From assembly GCA_944388385.1 (NCBI GenBank), contig CALXIO010000005.1, positions 26,539 through 90,538 on the forward strand: DNA of 64,000 nucleotides, read 5' to 3'. The DNA comes from an uncultured Ruminiclostridium sp. Lineage in GTDB: Bacteria > Bacillota > Clostridia > Oscillospirales > Ruminococcaceae. A program made the translations under genes and the position numbers. Shown piece after piece: positions 24,021 through 33,717 of the stretch. The first letter of the stretch is position 1; each line of letters opens with the position of its first letter. Under the pieces are notes generated by a model, which searched no databases, was not told the origin of the DNA, and saw only the letters and a list, made by a program, of their open reading frames with translations.

Positions 24021-24955
24021 AAAGCTATTGCCTTTTCAAGGGTAGCTATATTTTCCACATTAACGGCAGTAACACCATCAAGGGTCTTTTTAACAAGTCC
24101 TGTAAGTACCTTGCCGGGGCCAAGCTCGATATATGCCTCTATGCCGTCATTTTTCATACAGTCAAGCTCGCTTGTAAATCTTACGGGTGAGCAGATATGC
24201 TTTGCAAGATATGAGGGCATATCTGAAAAATCAGTCAGCTTATTGCCGTATACGTTGCAATAGAAGGTCTTTTCGGGGGCTTTAAAGGAAATGCCCTTTG
24301 CCTTTTCGTAAAATTCCTTAGCGGCGCCCTCCATGAGCTTTGAATGGAATGCGGCTGATACAGCAAGGGGTACTACCCTTTTTGCGCCCATTTCGGATAA
24401 AAGGGCGGTTGCCTTTTCGATAGCTTCCTTTGTGCCTGCAATAACTGTCTGTGCAGGGGAATTATAGTTTACCGCTGTGATGTAATTTCCTTCAGCGGAT
24501 ACCTTTTCGCAGGCCTCCTCTATCTGCTGAGCCTTAAGGCCTAATACCGCCGCCATACCGCCGGGGTTTTCGTTTGCCGCTTTTTCCATAGCCTCGCTAC
24601 GGTATTTTATAGCAAGAAAGGCATCCTCATAGCTAAGCATTCCGCTTGCCGCCATAGCCGCATATTCACCTAAGGAGTGACCTGCAACTGCTGAAAATTC
24701 CACGCCCTTTTCCTTTATTGCTTCAAGTGACATAAGGGACATTGAAAGAATTGCAGGCTGGGATATAACCGTTCTTGCCAGCTCCTTTTCATCCCCCTCA
24801 AAAATCTTCGCCGCTAAATCAAAGCCTAAAACCTCGCTTGCAGTTTCCATTACCTTTTTGCAGGCAGGAACATTTTCATACAGCTCCTTACCCATGCCGG
24901 GATACTGTGAGCCCTGACCTGAAAATAAAAATGCGATGGTATTTTTCTGTAACAT
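24017..24955 (-). CDS. fabD: Malonyl CoA-acyl carrier protein transacylase
   Basis: A 312-residue enzyme loading malonate onto ACP. It has the N-terminal FLFSGQGSQYPGMG, the nucleophile motif GHSLGEYAA, an Arg-containing YRSEAM region and the catalytic His in AAFHSKLM. The start at 24955 follows CAAGGAG by 8 nt; a longer frame to 25048 is rejected because it lacks homology. It is the first gene of a long minus-strand operon, diverging from the fabH operon. Confidence 0.95.
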   Translation of the reverse strand: MLQKNTIAFLFSGQGSQYPGMGKELYENVPACKKVMETASEVLGFDLAAKIFEGDEKELARTVISQPAILSMSLMSLEAIKEKGVEFSAVAGHSLGEYAAMAASGMLSYEDAFLAIKYRSEAMEKAANENPGGMAAVLGLKAQQIEEACEKVSAEGNYITAVNYNSPAQTVIAGTKEAIEKATALLSEMGAKRVVPLAVSAAFHSKLMEGAAKEFYEKAKGISFKAPEKTFYCNVYGNKLTDFSDMPSYLAKHICSPVRFTSELDCMKNDGIEAYIELGPGKVLTGLVKKTLDGVTAVNVENIATLEKAIAL

Positions 24956-25041
24956 ACTCGTTTCTCCTTGTAAAAATAGTAAAAATTTGCCGTTTTTCCC
25001 CCTAAAATCATCAAGATTACCCCAAAATAACCAAATAAATA

Positions 25042-25071
25042 TTGACAAAAGGTATATAAATAGGGTACAAT
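25042..25071 (+). promoter_or_regulatory. Promoter of the fabH operon
   Basis: A perfect TTGACA, 18-bp spacer and TACAAT in the divergent region; transcription would start near 25078, giving a leader of about 160 nt. Confidence 0.65.
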
Positions 25072-25137
25072 AATAAGAGGGCTTTTTGCGACAGAAAAAA
25101 TTAAATATAAAATTCAGCCCGTCGCTTTATAAATTAC

Positions 25138-25154
25138 TGTACTATTATACTACA
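25138..25154. promoter_or_regulatory. Operator-like palindrome in the fabD/fabH intergenic region
   Basis: TGTACTATTATACTACA is a 17-bp dyad of the form TGTA-n-TAT-n-ATA-n-TACA with only two mismatched positions besides the centre. It lies in the fabH leader between the divergent fatty acid operons. It does not match the FapR or FabT consensus as I know them. Confidence 0.4.
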
Positions 25155-25193
25155 ATACAGAGATAAAATCAATACAAAATGAAATAAATTAAA

Positions 25194-25220
25194 AAAGCCG
25201 GGTTATAAGGGTGCGGCTTT
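25194..25220 (+). promoter_or_regulatory. Leader hairpin directly before fabH
   Basis: AAAGCCG and CGGCTTT pair around a 13-nt loop; the hairpin ends a few bases before the AAAGGA ribosome binding site. There is no good T-run, so it is not clearly a terminator. Confidence 0.4.
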
Positions 25221-25238
25221 GTGAAAGGAAAGATGTAA

Positions 25239-26237
25239 ATGAGCGGTGTAAAAATCATAGGTACGGGAAGCTATGTTCCCGAGTTTATCGCCGACAATAA
25301 TAAGTTTTCGGAGTTTCTTGATACCTCCGATGAATGGATAACTCCCCGTACAGGTATCAAGCAACGACATATCCTTACGGATAAGCCTAATTTCTATATG
25401 GGAGTACAGGCGGCACAAAGAGCCATTGAGGATGCCGGGGTAAATCCGAAGGATCTGGACCTTGTACTGGTGTCCACCTGTTCACCTGACTTTTTCTATC
25501 CCAGTATGGCTTGCCTTATTCAGAAAAAGACAGGGGCTGTAAATGCGGCGGCTATTGATGTAAACAGTGCCTGCACAGGATTTATCACCGCTATGGATAT
25601 AGCTCAGAAATATCTTGAAACAGACCACTATAAGAAAATTCTCATAGTTGCTACCGAAAAGCTGTCCTCTCAGCTTGACTACACCGACCGTTCCATGTGC
25701 ATACTTTTCGGAGATGCGGCAGGGGCTGCGGTGGTGGAAAAATCCGATAAGCCCTTCCATTCTATGCTTGGTGCGGCAGGAGATGAGTTTGAGGCTCTTT
25801 ACTGCAAGATCCACTACAATTCAAACTGCCCCTTCTATGATAAGGAAGCGGATCATTACAATGGTATTTTTGATACCTTTTCAAAGCAGAACTTCTTACA
25901 GTCTGACGGCCATGCGGTATATAAGTTTGCCGTAAATGCCATGGATAAGGCGGTAAGAAAGGTGGCTGAGCAAAGGGGCATTGATCTTCAGGATATTGAT
26001 CTTGTAATTCCCCACCAGGCTAACCTTCGTATTATAAAGAAGGCAACCGAATTACTTGGCATATCCCAGGAAAAGGTTTATACCAACATTCAGAACATGG
26101 GTAATGTTTCAAGTGCTTGTATTCCCGTATGCCTTGATGAATTGTCTAAGCAGGGCAGGTTAAAGGAAGGCATGACAGTATGCTTTGTGGGCTTCGGCGC
26201 AGGTCTTACCTACGGTGCTTGCATATTTGATATTTAA
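25239..26237 (+). CDS. fabH: Beta-ketoacyl-ACP synthase III
   Basis: A 332-residue condensing enzyme that starts fatty acid chains from acyl-CoA and malonyl-ACP. The active-site Cys lies in VNSACTGF, the His in PHQANLRI and the Asn in NMGNVSSA. The N-terminal IIGTGSYVPE and TSDEWI are typical. First gene of the nine-gene fab-acc operon. Its leader carries a palindrome and hairpin that may regulate the operon. Confidence 0.96.
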   Translation: MSGVKIIGTGSYVPEFIADNNKFSEFLDTSDEWITPRTGIKQRHILTDKPNFYMGVQAAQRAIEDAGVNPKDLDLVLVSTCSPDFFYPSMACLIQKKTGAVNAAAIDVNSACTGFITAMDIAQKYLETDHYKKILIVATEKLSSQLDYTDRSMCILFGDAAGAAVVEKSDKPFHSMLGAAGDEFEALYCKIHYNSNCPFYDKEADHYNGIFDTFSKQNFLQSDGHAVYKFAVNAMDKAVRKVAEQRGIDLQDIDLVIPHQANLRIIKKATELLGISQEKVYTNIQNMGNVSSACIPVCLDELSKQGRLKEGMTVCFVGFGAGLTYGACIFDI

Positions 26238-26291
26238 AATTAACCGCCATGGCGGAAAAGATAAACGAAAACCCGAAAGGAATAATAAAAT

Positions 26292-27218
26292 ATGAAAACA
26301 AGAATAACCGAGCTTTTAGGTGTTAAGTACCCCATTCTTCAGGGCGGTATGGCATGGATTGCCGAAAGCACCCTTGCAAGTGCAGTTTCCAATGCAGGCG
26401 GTGTGGGTATCATCGCAGGCGGCTCTGCTCCCATTGATTACCTCAGGGATCAGATAAGACGCTGTAAGGAGCTTACAGATAAGCCCTTTGGTGTAAATAT
26501 CATGCTTATGAGCCCCAATGCCGAGGATTTAGCACAGCTTGTAATTGATGAAAAGGTTCCTGTTATTACAACAGGGGCAGGAAATCCCGGTAAATTCATG
26601 GAGGGCTGGCTTAATGCGGGCATAAAGGTAATTCCCGTTATACCGAGTGTAGCTCTTGCAAAGAGAATGGAGAGAGCAGGTGCGGCGGCTGTTGTTGCCG
26701 AGGGTACGGAATCCGGCGGTCACATCGGTGAAAATACCACCATGTGCCTTGTTCCCCAGGTAGTGGATGCTGTTGATATTCCTGTTATTGCCGCAGGCGG
26801 TATTGCAGACGGCAGAGGTATTGCCGCTTCCTTTATGTTAGGTGCTGAGGGTGTTCAGTTAGGTACAAGATTTTTAGCCGCTGAGGAGTGTCAGATACAC
26901 CCCACATATAAGCAGCTTGTTGTGGATGCAAAGGACACAGACAGCATAGTTACCGGAAGATATACCGGTCACCCCTGCAGAAGTGTTAAGACTAAGTTCT
27001 CAAAGAGACTTGCAAGCGGTGAATCTAACGGTACAATCACCCCTGAGCAGTTTGAGGAAATAACCTTAGGCTCACTGAGAAAGGCTGTACAGGACGGCAA
27101 CCTTGATGAAGGCTCCTTCCTTTGCGGTGCTATTGCAGGTATGATAAATGAGGTAAAGCCTGCCAAGGATATAATTGAGGAAATGTTTGCACAGGCTGAA
27201 AAGCTGCTTGGCAGATAA
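26292..27218 (+). CDS. fabK: FMN-dependent enoyl-ACP reductase
   Basis: A 308-residue flavoprotein of the nitronate-monooxygenase-like family. It has the N-terminal YPILQGGMAWIA, the FMN phosphate-binding region around EGTESGGHIGE and VIAAGGIADGRG, and LGTRFLAAEEC. Its place between fabH and fabG marks it as FabK, the enoyl reductase used instead of FabI in many Clostridia and streptococci. No fabI or fabL is in the cluster. The ribosome binding site GAAAGGAA supports the start. Confidence 0.93.
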   Translation: MKTRITELLGVKYPILQGGMAWIAESTLASAVSNAGGVGIIAGGSAPIDYLRDQIRRCKELTDKPFGVNIMLMSPNAEDLAQLVIDEKVPVITTGAGNPGKFMEGWLNAGIKVIPVIPSVALAKRMERAGAAAVVAEGTESGGHIGENTTMCLVPQVVDAVDIPVIAAGGIADGRGIAASFMLGAEGVQLGTRFLAAEECQIHPTYKQLVVDAKDTDSIVTGRYTGHPCRSVKTKFSKRLASGESNGTITPEQFEEITLGSLRKAVQDGNLDEGSFLCGAIAGMINEVKPAKDIIEEMFAQAEKLLGR

Positions 27219-27234
27219 AAGGGAGGAATTTAAA

Positions 27235-27969
27235 ATGGCTACAGCAATAATTACCGGCTCTGCAAGAGGTATCGGTGCGGCTATCGCATTAAGACTTGCA
27301 AAGGACGGCTACGACATTGCCCTTAACGATATAAGCGAGGGAATGTTTGAAAATAACGACATTATGGACAAGATCAAGGCAGAGGGCGTTCAGTGTGAAA
27401 AATACATAGCGGACGTTTCAAGCCATGCGGACTGTGAAAATCTTGTTAAGGCAGTAAAGGAACGCTTCGGCAGTATTGATGTACTGGTAAACAATGCAGG
27501 CATCACAAGGGACGGCCTTATGATGAGAATGGCTGAGGATGTTTATGATCTTGTTATTTCCGTAAATCAGAAGAGCGTATTTAATATGACAAAGTTTGCC
27601 GGTGCTGTTATGATGAAGCAGAAAAGCGGCAGAATTATAAATCTTTCCTCCGTTGCAGGACTTTACGGCAATGCAGGACAGATGAATTACAGCGCATCCA
27701 AGGCGGCTATTATCGGTATGACAAAGACAACCGCAAAGGAGCTGGGTTCAAGAGGAATTACCTGTAATGCGGTAGCTCCCGGATTTATTCAGACCCCAAT
27801 GACCGATAAGCTGACTGAGGAGCAGAAAAAGGCTATCCTTAATATGATCGCCATGAAGAGATACGGTCAGGTGGAGGAAATAGCCGGTGTTGTATCATTC
27901 CTTGCTTCAAAGGATGCAAGCTATGTTACAGGACAGGTAATTGAAATAAGCGGCGGCTTATCAATGTAA
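27235..27969 (+). CDS. fabG: 3-oxoacyl-ACP reductase
   Basis: A 244-residue short-chain dehydrogenase. It shows the NADP-binding TGSARGIGAAI, the NNAG motif, the catalytic Ser (NLSSVAG), Tyr and Lys (YSASKAA) and a C-terminal VTGQVIEISGG. The start at 27235 lies after GGGAGG; a longer frame overlapping fabK is rejected. It works between FabF/FabH and FabZ in the elongation cycle. Confidence 0.95.
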   Translation: MATAIITGSARGIGAAIALRLAKDGYDIALNDISEGMFENNDIMDKIKAEGVQCEKYIADVSSHADCENLVKAVKERFGSIDVLVNNAGITRDGLMMRMAEDVYDLVISVNQKSVFNMTKFAGAVMMKQKSGRIINLSSVAGLYGNAGQMNYSASKAAIIGMTKTTAKELGSRGITCNAVAPGFIQTPMTDKLTEEQKKAILNMIAMKRYGQVEEIAGVVSFLASKDASYVTGQVIEISGGLSM

Positions 27970-27981
27970 GAAAGGAAATAG

Positions 27982-29223
27982 ATGAAAATGAGCAGAGTAG
28001 TTATTACGGGACTTGGGGTAGTAAGCCCTATCGGTAACACCGTAGATGAATTCTGGCACAGCCTTCTCCAAGGTAAGCACGGCTTTACTCTTGAGGAGTG
28101 GTTTCCCGGACAGAGCGAGGAGCTTAATGTCAAGGCAAGCGTAAAGGACTTCAGCGCAGAGGATTACTTTGACAAGAAGGAGCTTCGCAGAACAGATATT
28201 CTTACCCAGTATGCGGTATATGCCTCAATGAAGGCACTTGATGATGCAGGAACAGACTTTAAGGATGTGGACCCCTACCGTTGCGGTGTTATAATCGGTT
28301 CAGGTATCGGCGGCATGGAAACCACCCAGGAGGAAATGCTTGCATACCACAACAAGGGCAACAAGAGAGTATCTGTATTTACAATTCCCAAGATGATAGG
28401 AAATATGGCGGCAGGTACCGTTGCAATTCGTACAGGCTTTAAGGGTATAAACTACTGTACGGTTTCAGCCTGTGCCAGCGGTACTCATGCAATAGGTGAA
28501 GCATTCCACGCCATAAAGCACGGCTATATGGATGTGGCTGTTGCAGGCGGTACGGAAAAGTGTTCAATAGGCTTTGCTTATGCAGGCTTTAACAATATGC
28601 ACGCTATTACAAAGTCCACAGATGTGGACAGAGCAAGCATCCCCTTTGATGCTGAAAGAAGCGGCTTTGTACTGGGTGACGGCTGCGGTATTGTTATTCT
28701 TGAGGAATATGAGCACGCAAAGGCAAGAGGTGCCAAGATATATGCTGAGGTGGTAGGCTACGGCGCTACCTGTGATGCTTATCACGAAACCAGCCCCGAC
28801 CCCGAGGGACAGGGCGGTGCTAAGGCTATGGAGCTTGCGGTACAGGAAAGCGGACTTCCGAAAGAGCAGTTTAACTACATTAACGCTCACGGTACTTCTA
28901 CCCCCATGAACGACAAGACCGAAACCAACGCTATAAAGATTGCCTTCGGTGAACACGCTAAGAATATTGCCATTAACTCCACTAAGTCCATGACAGGTCA
29001 CCTTTTGGGTGCGGCAGGCGGTGTTGAGGCTGTTGCTACTGCACTTCAGATAAAGAACGAAACAATTCACTGCACAAGAGGTTATAAGGTAGCAGACCCC
29101 GAATGTGATCTTGACTATGTAACAGAGGGTGCAAGAAAGGCTAAGATCACCGGCGCATTAAGTAATTCACTGGGCTTTGGCGGTCACAATGCTTGTATTG
29201 CCTTTGCTCCCGTTGAGGACTGA
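27982..29223 (+). CDS. fabF: Beta-ketoacyl-ACP synthase II
   Basis: A 413-residue elongation condensing enzyme. The nucleophilic Cys is in TVSACASGTHA; the two catalytic His lie in NAHGTSTPMND and GHLLGAAGGVEA. Start MKMSR at 27982 lies 6 nt after AGGAA; a start at the second Met is possible. It follows fabG by 12 nt. Confidence 0.96.
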   Translation: MKMSRVVITGLGVVSPIGNTVDEFWHSLLQGKHGFTLEEWFPGQSEELNVKASVKDFSAEDYFDKKELRRTDILTQYAVYASMKALDDAGTDFKDVDPYRCGVIIGSGIGGMETTQEEMLAYHNKGNKRVSVFTIPKMIGNMAAGTVAIRTGFKGINYCTVSACASGTHAIGEAFHAIKHGYMDVAVAGGTEKCSIGFAYAGFNNMHAITKSTDVDRASIPFDAERSGFVLGDGCGIVILEEYEHAKARGAKIYAEVVGYGATCDAYHETSPDPEGQGGAKAMELAVQESGLPKEQFNYINAHGTSTPMNDKTETNAIKIAFGEHAKNIAINSTKSMTGHLLGAAGGVEAVATALQIKNETIHCTRGYKVADPECDLDYVTEGARKAKITGALSNSLGFGGHNACIAFAPVED

Positions 29224-29241
29224 GAAAGGAAGGATGATATA

Positions 29242-29700
29242 ATGAAGAAGGAAGAATATATCCAGTTTGTATCAGAGCTTGCTTCAGTTATGAAGGAAAA
29301 CGGCATTGACCATATAAATATAAAAGAGGAGGATTTTGAGATAGAGCTTTCAAAGTCCTGCTCATTACCTCCCATACCCCCTATGCCCCCTATGGGAATG
29401 GCTCCCATGGCAGCACCTGCAGCTGCACCTGCTGAGGCTTCTGCCCCTGCTGCACCTGCCGCACTTGCAAAGAGCATTACAAGTCCCATAGTAGGTACAT
29501 TCTATGCTGCTCCGGCCCCCACAAAGCCTGCCTTTGTAAAGGTCGGCGACAAGGTAAATGTAGGGGATGTAGTTTGCATAGTTGAAAGCATGAAGGTCAT
29601 GAATGAGATAGTAGCCGACAAGGCAGGAACGGTTACTGCTATTGCGGTAAATGACGGAGAGGCTGTTGAATTCGGTCAGCCCCTTATCATTCTTGACTGA
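29242..29700 (+). CDS. accB: Biotin carboxyl carrier protein of acetyl-CoA carboxylase
   Basis: A 152-residue protein. An N-terminal helical region is followed by a Pro/Ala/Met-rich flexible linker (about 45-75, including repeated PPMPPM) and the biotinyl domain. The biotin-accepting Lys118 lies in ESMKVMNE, with Ser in place of the more common Ala. AccC, AccD and AccA are encoded downstream in the same operon, so the whole carboxylase is present. Confidence 0.95.
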   Translation: MKKEEYIQFVSELASVMKENGIDHINIKEEDFEIELSKSCSLPPIPPMPPMGMAPMAAPAAAPAEASAPAAPAALAKSITSPIVGTFYAAPAPTKPAFVKVGDKVNVGDVVCIVESMKVMNEIVADKAGTVTAIAVNDGEAVEFGQPLIILD

Positions 29701-29713
29701 GAAAGGAAAAAAT

Positions 29714-30142
29714 ATGAGCTTAATGAATAAAGAGCAGATAATGGAGATCATCCCCCACAGAGATCCCTTTATGCTTATTGACACAATAGAAGAAATGGTA
29801 CCCGGTCAGAAGGTAGTTGCCACAAAGTACATGAAGGAGGACGAATTCTGGTTTAAGGGTCACTTCCCGGAATATCCCGTTGTACCCGGTGTGCTTATGC
29901 TTGAAATGATGGCACAGGCAGGGGCGGTTGCTATGCTTGCACTTCCCGAAAACAAGGGCAAGATAGGATTTTTCGGCGGTGTAAAGGAAGCAAAGTTCCG
30001 TCGCCAGGTCGTACCCGGTGATACACTTAAAATAGAAGTAGAAATAGTAAAGGTAAAGGGGCCCGTAGGCGTAGGCAAGGCACTTGCCACAGTAAACGGT
30101 GAAAAGGCGGTTTCCGCTGAGATTTCCTTTGCTATAAAGTAA
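29714..30142 (+). CDS. fabZ: 3-hydroxyacyl-ACP dehydratase
   Basis: A 142-residue hot-dog fold dehydratase. It has [14 protein letters not shown] near the N-terminus, the catalytic His in [13 protein letters not shown] and the Glu in EMMAQAGA. The start at 29714 follows GAAAGGA; the longer frame overlapping accB is rejected. It sits between accB and accC as in many Clostridia. Confidence 0.95.
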   Translation: MSLMNKEQIMEIIPHRDPFMLIDTIEEMVPGQKVVATKYMKEDEFWFKGHFPEYPVVPGVLMLEMMAQAGAVAMLALPENKGKIGFFGGVKEAKFRRQVVPGDTLKIEVEIVKVKGPVGVGKALATVNGEKAVSAEISFAIK

Positions 30143-30159
30143 GGATTGGAAAGAAGAGT

Positions 30160-31503
30160 ATGTTCAAGAAAATTCTGATAGCTAACCGCGGTGAAATTGC
30201 TATAAGAATTATCCGTGCCTGCAGAGAAATGGGAATAAAGACCGTAGCGGTATATTCCTCAGCGGATAAATCCGCCCTTCATGCACAGATAGCAGATGAA
30301 GCGATATGTATAGGTCCTGCCCCCTCAAAGGACAGCTACCTTAATACTAAGGCCTTACTTGCCGCCTGTGAAATAACAGGGGCACAGGCTATTCACCCCG
30401 GCTTTGGATTTTTGTCGGAAAACAGTCACTTTGTCCGTCTTTGTGACAAGTGCGGTATAAAGTTCATAGGTCCAAGTGCCGATGCCATGGATGCCTTAGG
30501 CGACAAGGCAAATGCCAAAAAGACCATGATCGAAAATGATGTACCTGTTGTTCCCGGCTCAGATGGTGTTATTGAATCCATAGAGCAGGCAAAGGAGGTT
30601 TCTGCCCGTATAGGCTACCCTGTAATGGTTAAGGCCTCAGCCGGCGGCGGTGGCAGAGGTATCCGCCTTTGCGAAAAGGAGGAGGACTTGGAGGCCTGCA
30701 TTACAGCCGCTAAGCAGGAGGCACAGCAGTGCTTTGCAAATGATGAGGTATATATTGAAAAGTTCATTGTAAATCCCCGTCATGTGGAGATACAGCTTCT
30801 TGCCGATCAGCACGGTAATGTGATATACTTAGGTGAGCGTGACTGCTCACTTCAGAGAAGAAACCAGAAGGTGCTTGAGGAAAGCCCCTGCCCTGTTATG
30901 ACTGAGGATCTTCGCCGCAGAATGGGCGAAGCGGCGGTAAGAGCCGCAAAGGCCTGCGGTTATGCAAATGCAGGTACGGTTGAATTTCTTGTGGATAAGG
31001 ATCTTAACTTCTACTTCATGGAGATGAACGCAAGAATTCAGGTTGAGCATCCTGTTACAGAGATGGTTACCGGGGTGGATTTAGTAAAGGCACAGATAGC
31101 TATTGCCGCAGGAGAGCCGTTAAGACTTTCCCAGGAGGATATAAAGCTTACAGGCCATGTTATTGAATGTCGTATCAATGCAGAGGACCCCAAAAACGGA
31201 TTCCGTCCCTGCCCCGGCAAGATAGAATCCATACATATGCCCGGCGGCCCCGGTGTGCGTATTGATACTGCCGTATATCAAGGCTATGTTATCCCTCCCT
31301 ACTATGACAGCATGATAGCAAAGGTTATAGTAAAGGGTGTAGACCGTAAAGAGGCTATGCAGAAGATGAAGGTTGCCTTATCGGAATTTCTGATTGAGGG
31401 TATCACCACAAACATTGACTTCCAGCTTAATTTACTTAAGGACGAGGATGTGGAAAGCGGTAACTTTGATATCGGTTTTCTTAATCGCAAGGATCTCACA
31501 TAA
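30160..31503 (+). CDS. accC: Biotin carboxylase subunit of acetyl-CoA carboxylase
   Basis: A 447-residue ATP-grasp enzyme. It begins [19 protein letters not shown], carries the glycine-rich ATP loop [10 protein letters not shown], the [13 protein letters not shown] segment, [12 protein letters not shown] and the active-site [15 protein letters not shown]. Full length. It carboxylates the biotin on AccB. Confidence 0.96.
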   Translation: MFKKILIANRGEIAIRIIRACREMGIKTVAVYSSADKSALHAQIADEAICIGPAPSKDSYLNTKALLAACEITGAQAIHPGFGFLSENSHFVRLCDKCGIKFIGPSADAMDALGDKANAKKTMIENDVPVVPGSDGVIESIEQAKEVSARIGYPVMVKASAGGGGRGIRLCEKEEDLEACITAAKQEAQQCFANDEVYIEKFIVNPRHVEIQLLADQHGNVIYLGERDCSLQRRNQKVLEESPCPVMTEDLRRRMGEAAVRAAKACGYANAGTVEFLVDKDLNFYFMEMNARIQVEHPVTEMVTGVDLVKAQIAIAAGEPLRLSQEDIKLTGHVIECRINAEDPKNGFRPCPGKIESIHMPGGPGVRIDTAVYQGYVIPPYYDSMIAKVIVKGVDRKEAMQKMKVALSEFLIEGITTNIDFQLNLLKDEDVESGNFDIGFLNRKDLT

Positions 31504-31535
31504 TATATTTTTTAAGAAAAAAGGCGGTGCTGTAA

Positions 31536-32423
31536 TTGTTAGAAGATCTTTTTAAGATGGTCAGAGATCGTTTTAACGATGACAAGACAGAGGACACTAA
31601 GCAAGAGTCCCCGGAAATACCGAAGGATCTGCTTTTTAAGTGTCCCAGATGTCAGAGCGTATTTTACATGGATGAGTTTGAAAAGAGAAGGAAAACCTGT
31701 CCTGTATGTAACTATCACGCAAGACTTACCTGGAGAGAGCGTCTTGAAATAACTGCGGACAAGGACAGCTTTGAGCCCTTTGATGCAGAGATGAACAGTA
31801 AAAATCCCATAGGCTTCCCGGAGTATGAAAATAAAATCAAGGAGCTTCAGGATAAGAACGGCATAAATGATGCGGTGGTTACGGGTGTATGCACAATAAG
31901 AGGATACCGCGCGGTGCTTGGTATTATGGATTCAAACTTCATGATGGCAAGTATGGGAAGCGTGGTAGGTGAAAAAATTACCCGTGCCTTTGAATATGCC
32001 ACCGAGCATAAATTGCCGGTGATACTGTTTACGGCATCCGGCGGCGCTCGTATGCAGGAGGGTATAATCTCCCTTATGCAAATGGCCAAGACCTCCGGTG
32101 CGGTAAAGCGTCACAGCGATGCAGGGGGACTTTATATAACTGTACTTACAGACCCCACCACAGGCGGCGTTACTGCATCCTTTGCAAGCCTTGGTGATAT
32201 AATTCTTGCTGAGCCTAAAATTCTTGTGGGCTTTGCAGGAAGGAGAGTTATCCAGGGTACTATAAAGCAGAAATTACCGGATGATTTTCAGACTGCGGAA
32301 TTTTTACTTGAAAACGGCTTTGTTGATGCCATAGTAGAAAGAAAAGCCATGAGAAAATCACTGTCAAATATTCTTCGACTTCATAATTATAAAAAAGTCG
32401 TTGATATGTGGCAGCACGGTTAA
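31536..32423 (+). CDS. accD: Acetyl-CoA carboxylase carboxyltransferase subunit beta
   Basis: A 295-residue subunit with a four-Cys zinc ribbon (C36, C39, C55, C58) before the crotonase-like carboxyltransferase domain (SGGARMQEGI and GGVTASFASLGD). The start is a TTG codon at 31536, preceded by AAAGGCGG; no ATG is available before the zinc ribbon. It pairs with AccA encoded next. Confidence 0.94.
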   Translation: MLEDLFKMVRDRFNDDKTEDTKQESPEIPKDLLFKCPRCQSVFYMDEFEKRRKTCPVCNYHARLTWRERLEITADKDSFEPFDAEMNSKNPIGFPEYENKIKELQDKNGINDAVVTGVCTIRGYRAVLGIMDSNFMMASMGSVVGEKITRAFEYATEHKLPVILFTASGGARMQEGIISLMQMAKTSGAVKRHSDAGGLYITVLTDPTTGGVTASFASLGDIILAEPKILVGFAGRRVIQGTIKQKLPDDFQTAEFLLENGFVDAIVERKAMRKSLSNILRLHNYKKVVDMWQHG

Positions 32424-32443
32424 TGCAGTAAGGAGGTATTGAT

Positions 32444-33247
32444 ATGTCAGAGCTTACTGCTACACAGCGACTTGAAATAATAAGAGAAAAAACAAGACCC
32501 ACGGTAAATGATTATATCCCCCTTATATTCAATCACTTTACCGAATTTCACGGGGATCGTCACTTTGGTGATGACGGGGCTATTATGGCAGGTATTGCCA
32601 CCTTAAACAGCACCCCCGTTACGGTTATTGCTCAGGTTAAGGGCAGAAACTTAGAGGAAAACAAGCGTTCTAACTTCTCTATGCCCAATCCCGAGGGCTA
32701 CAGAAAGGCATTAAGACTTGCCTATCAGGCGGAAAAATTCCACAGACCGGTTATCTGTCTTGTGGACACCCCCGGTGCATTTTGCGGTGTGGATGCGGAA
32801 AAGAGAGGTCAGGGTGAGGCTATTGCAAGAAACATAGCCGAATTTATGACGCTTAAGACCCCGGTTATTTCCGTTGTACTGGGCGAAGGCGGAAGCGGCG
32901 GCGCACTTGCGCTTGCGGTATGTGATGAGCTTGCGATGCTTGAAAATGCCCTTTATTCGGTAATTTCCCCAAGGGGCTTTGCATCCATATTATGGAAGGA
33001 TCCCTCAAGGGAAAAGGAAGCGGCGGAGCTGATGAAGATAACCGCCGAGGATCTTACCCGCTTTGGTGTATGCGATAAGATAATTGCCGAGCCGGTGGGC
33101 GGCGCTCATAACGACCCCCATCTTACGGCGGATAATATTTCCGAGTATCTTCTTGATGCGGTAGAAAGACTTACAAAGCTTGATATTGATACTCTGCTTG
33201 AAAACAGATATCAGAAGTTCCGCAAGATAGGAGAATTCACCGAATAA
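32444..33247 (+). CDS. accA: Acetyl-CoA carboxylase carboxyltransferase subunit alpha
   Basis: A 267-residue crotonase-fold subunit. RPTVNDYIPLIF, FHGDRHFGDD, the PEGYRKALRL helix, the LVDTPGAFCG loop and LGEGGSGGALAL are all family signatures. It is shorter at the N-terminus than the E. coli protein, as usual in this group. Last gene of the operon; no clear terminator follows before the acpP promoter. Confidence 0.95.
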   Translation: MSELTATQRLEIIREKTRPTVNDYIPLIFNHFTEFHGDRHFGDDGAIMAGIATLNSTPVTVIAQVKGRNLEENKRSNFSMPNPEGYRKALRLAYQAEKFHRPVICLVDTPGAFCGVDAEKRGQGEAIARNIAEFMTLKTPVISVVLGEGGSGGALALAVCDELAMLENALYSVISPRGFASILWKDPSREKEAAELMKITAEDLTRFGVCDKIIAEPVGGAHNDPHLTADNISEYLLDAVERLTKLDIDTLLENRYQKFRKIGEFTE

Positions 33248-33345
33248 GCGGTCAATATTGTCATTATGGCGTTTTATTGTGCAAGTTGATGAAATATGGG
33301 GATAATTTTTAGATATTTTTATTCCTGTTTATGTTAATTTCACAC

Positions 33346-33374
33346 TTGATTATTTTGGCATTATGCCTTATAAT
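33346..33374 (+). promoter_or_regulatory. Promoter of acpP
   Basis: TTGATT, exactly 17 bp, TATAAT, about 44 bp before the acpP start codon, with a GGAGGAAA ribosome binding site. This separates acpP from the fab-acc operon. Confidence 0.8.
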
Positions 33375-33417
33375 ATTAACGAAAGAAAAATTCTTTTAAA
33401 TAACGGAGGAAAATCAG

Positions 33418-33651
33418 ATGGTATTTGATAAGGTTAAATCAATAATCGTAGATCAGCTTGATGTTGATGAAGACAAGGTTACAGAAGCAGCAAGCATCAC
33501 AGAGGATCTGGGTGCAGATTCACTTGACGTTGTTGACTTAGTAATGAGCTTTGAGGAAGAATTCGGTATCGAAATTCCCGATGAGCAGGTTGAAAAGATC
33601 AAGACTGTCGGCGACATCGTAAACTTCATCGAAGAAAACACAGAAAACTGA
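33418..33651 (+). CDS. acpP: Acyl carrier protein
   Basis: A 77-residue acidic four-helix protein. Ser35 in [12 protein letters not shown] is the phosphopantetheine attachment site. It carries the growing acyl chain for the Fab enzymes encoded just upstream. Own strong promoter and terminator suggest high, independent expression. Confidence 0.97.
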   Translation: MVFDKVKSIIVDQLDVDEDKVTEAASITEDLGADSLDVVDLVMSFEEEFGIEIPDEQVEKIKTVGDIVNFIEENTEN

Positions 33652-33667
33652 TTTAATTACAGATTCT

Positions 33668-33699
33668 GAAAGCCGTATTTCCAATACGGCTTATATTTT
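33668..33699 (+). terminator. Terminator of acpP
   Basis: AAGCCGTATT and AATACGGCTT around TCC, followed by ATATTTTT. Confidence 0.88.
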
Positions 33700-33717
33700 T
33701 ATTTGAGGATTGATTAA

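Noticed and set aside
24956..25048. N-terminal extension of FabD
   Set aside because: No similarity to the family before MLQKNTIAFLFSG, and a good ribosome binding site lies just before that Met.
25194..25220. Terminator before fabH
   Set aside because: The stem is short with a 13-nt loop and is followed by TTTGTGAAA, not a T-run.
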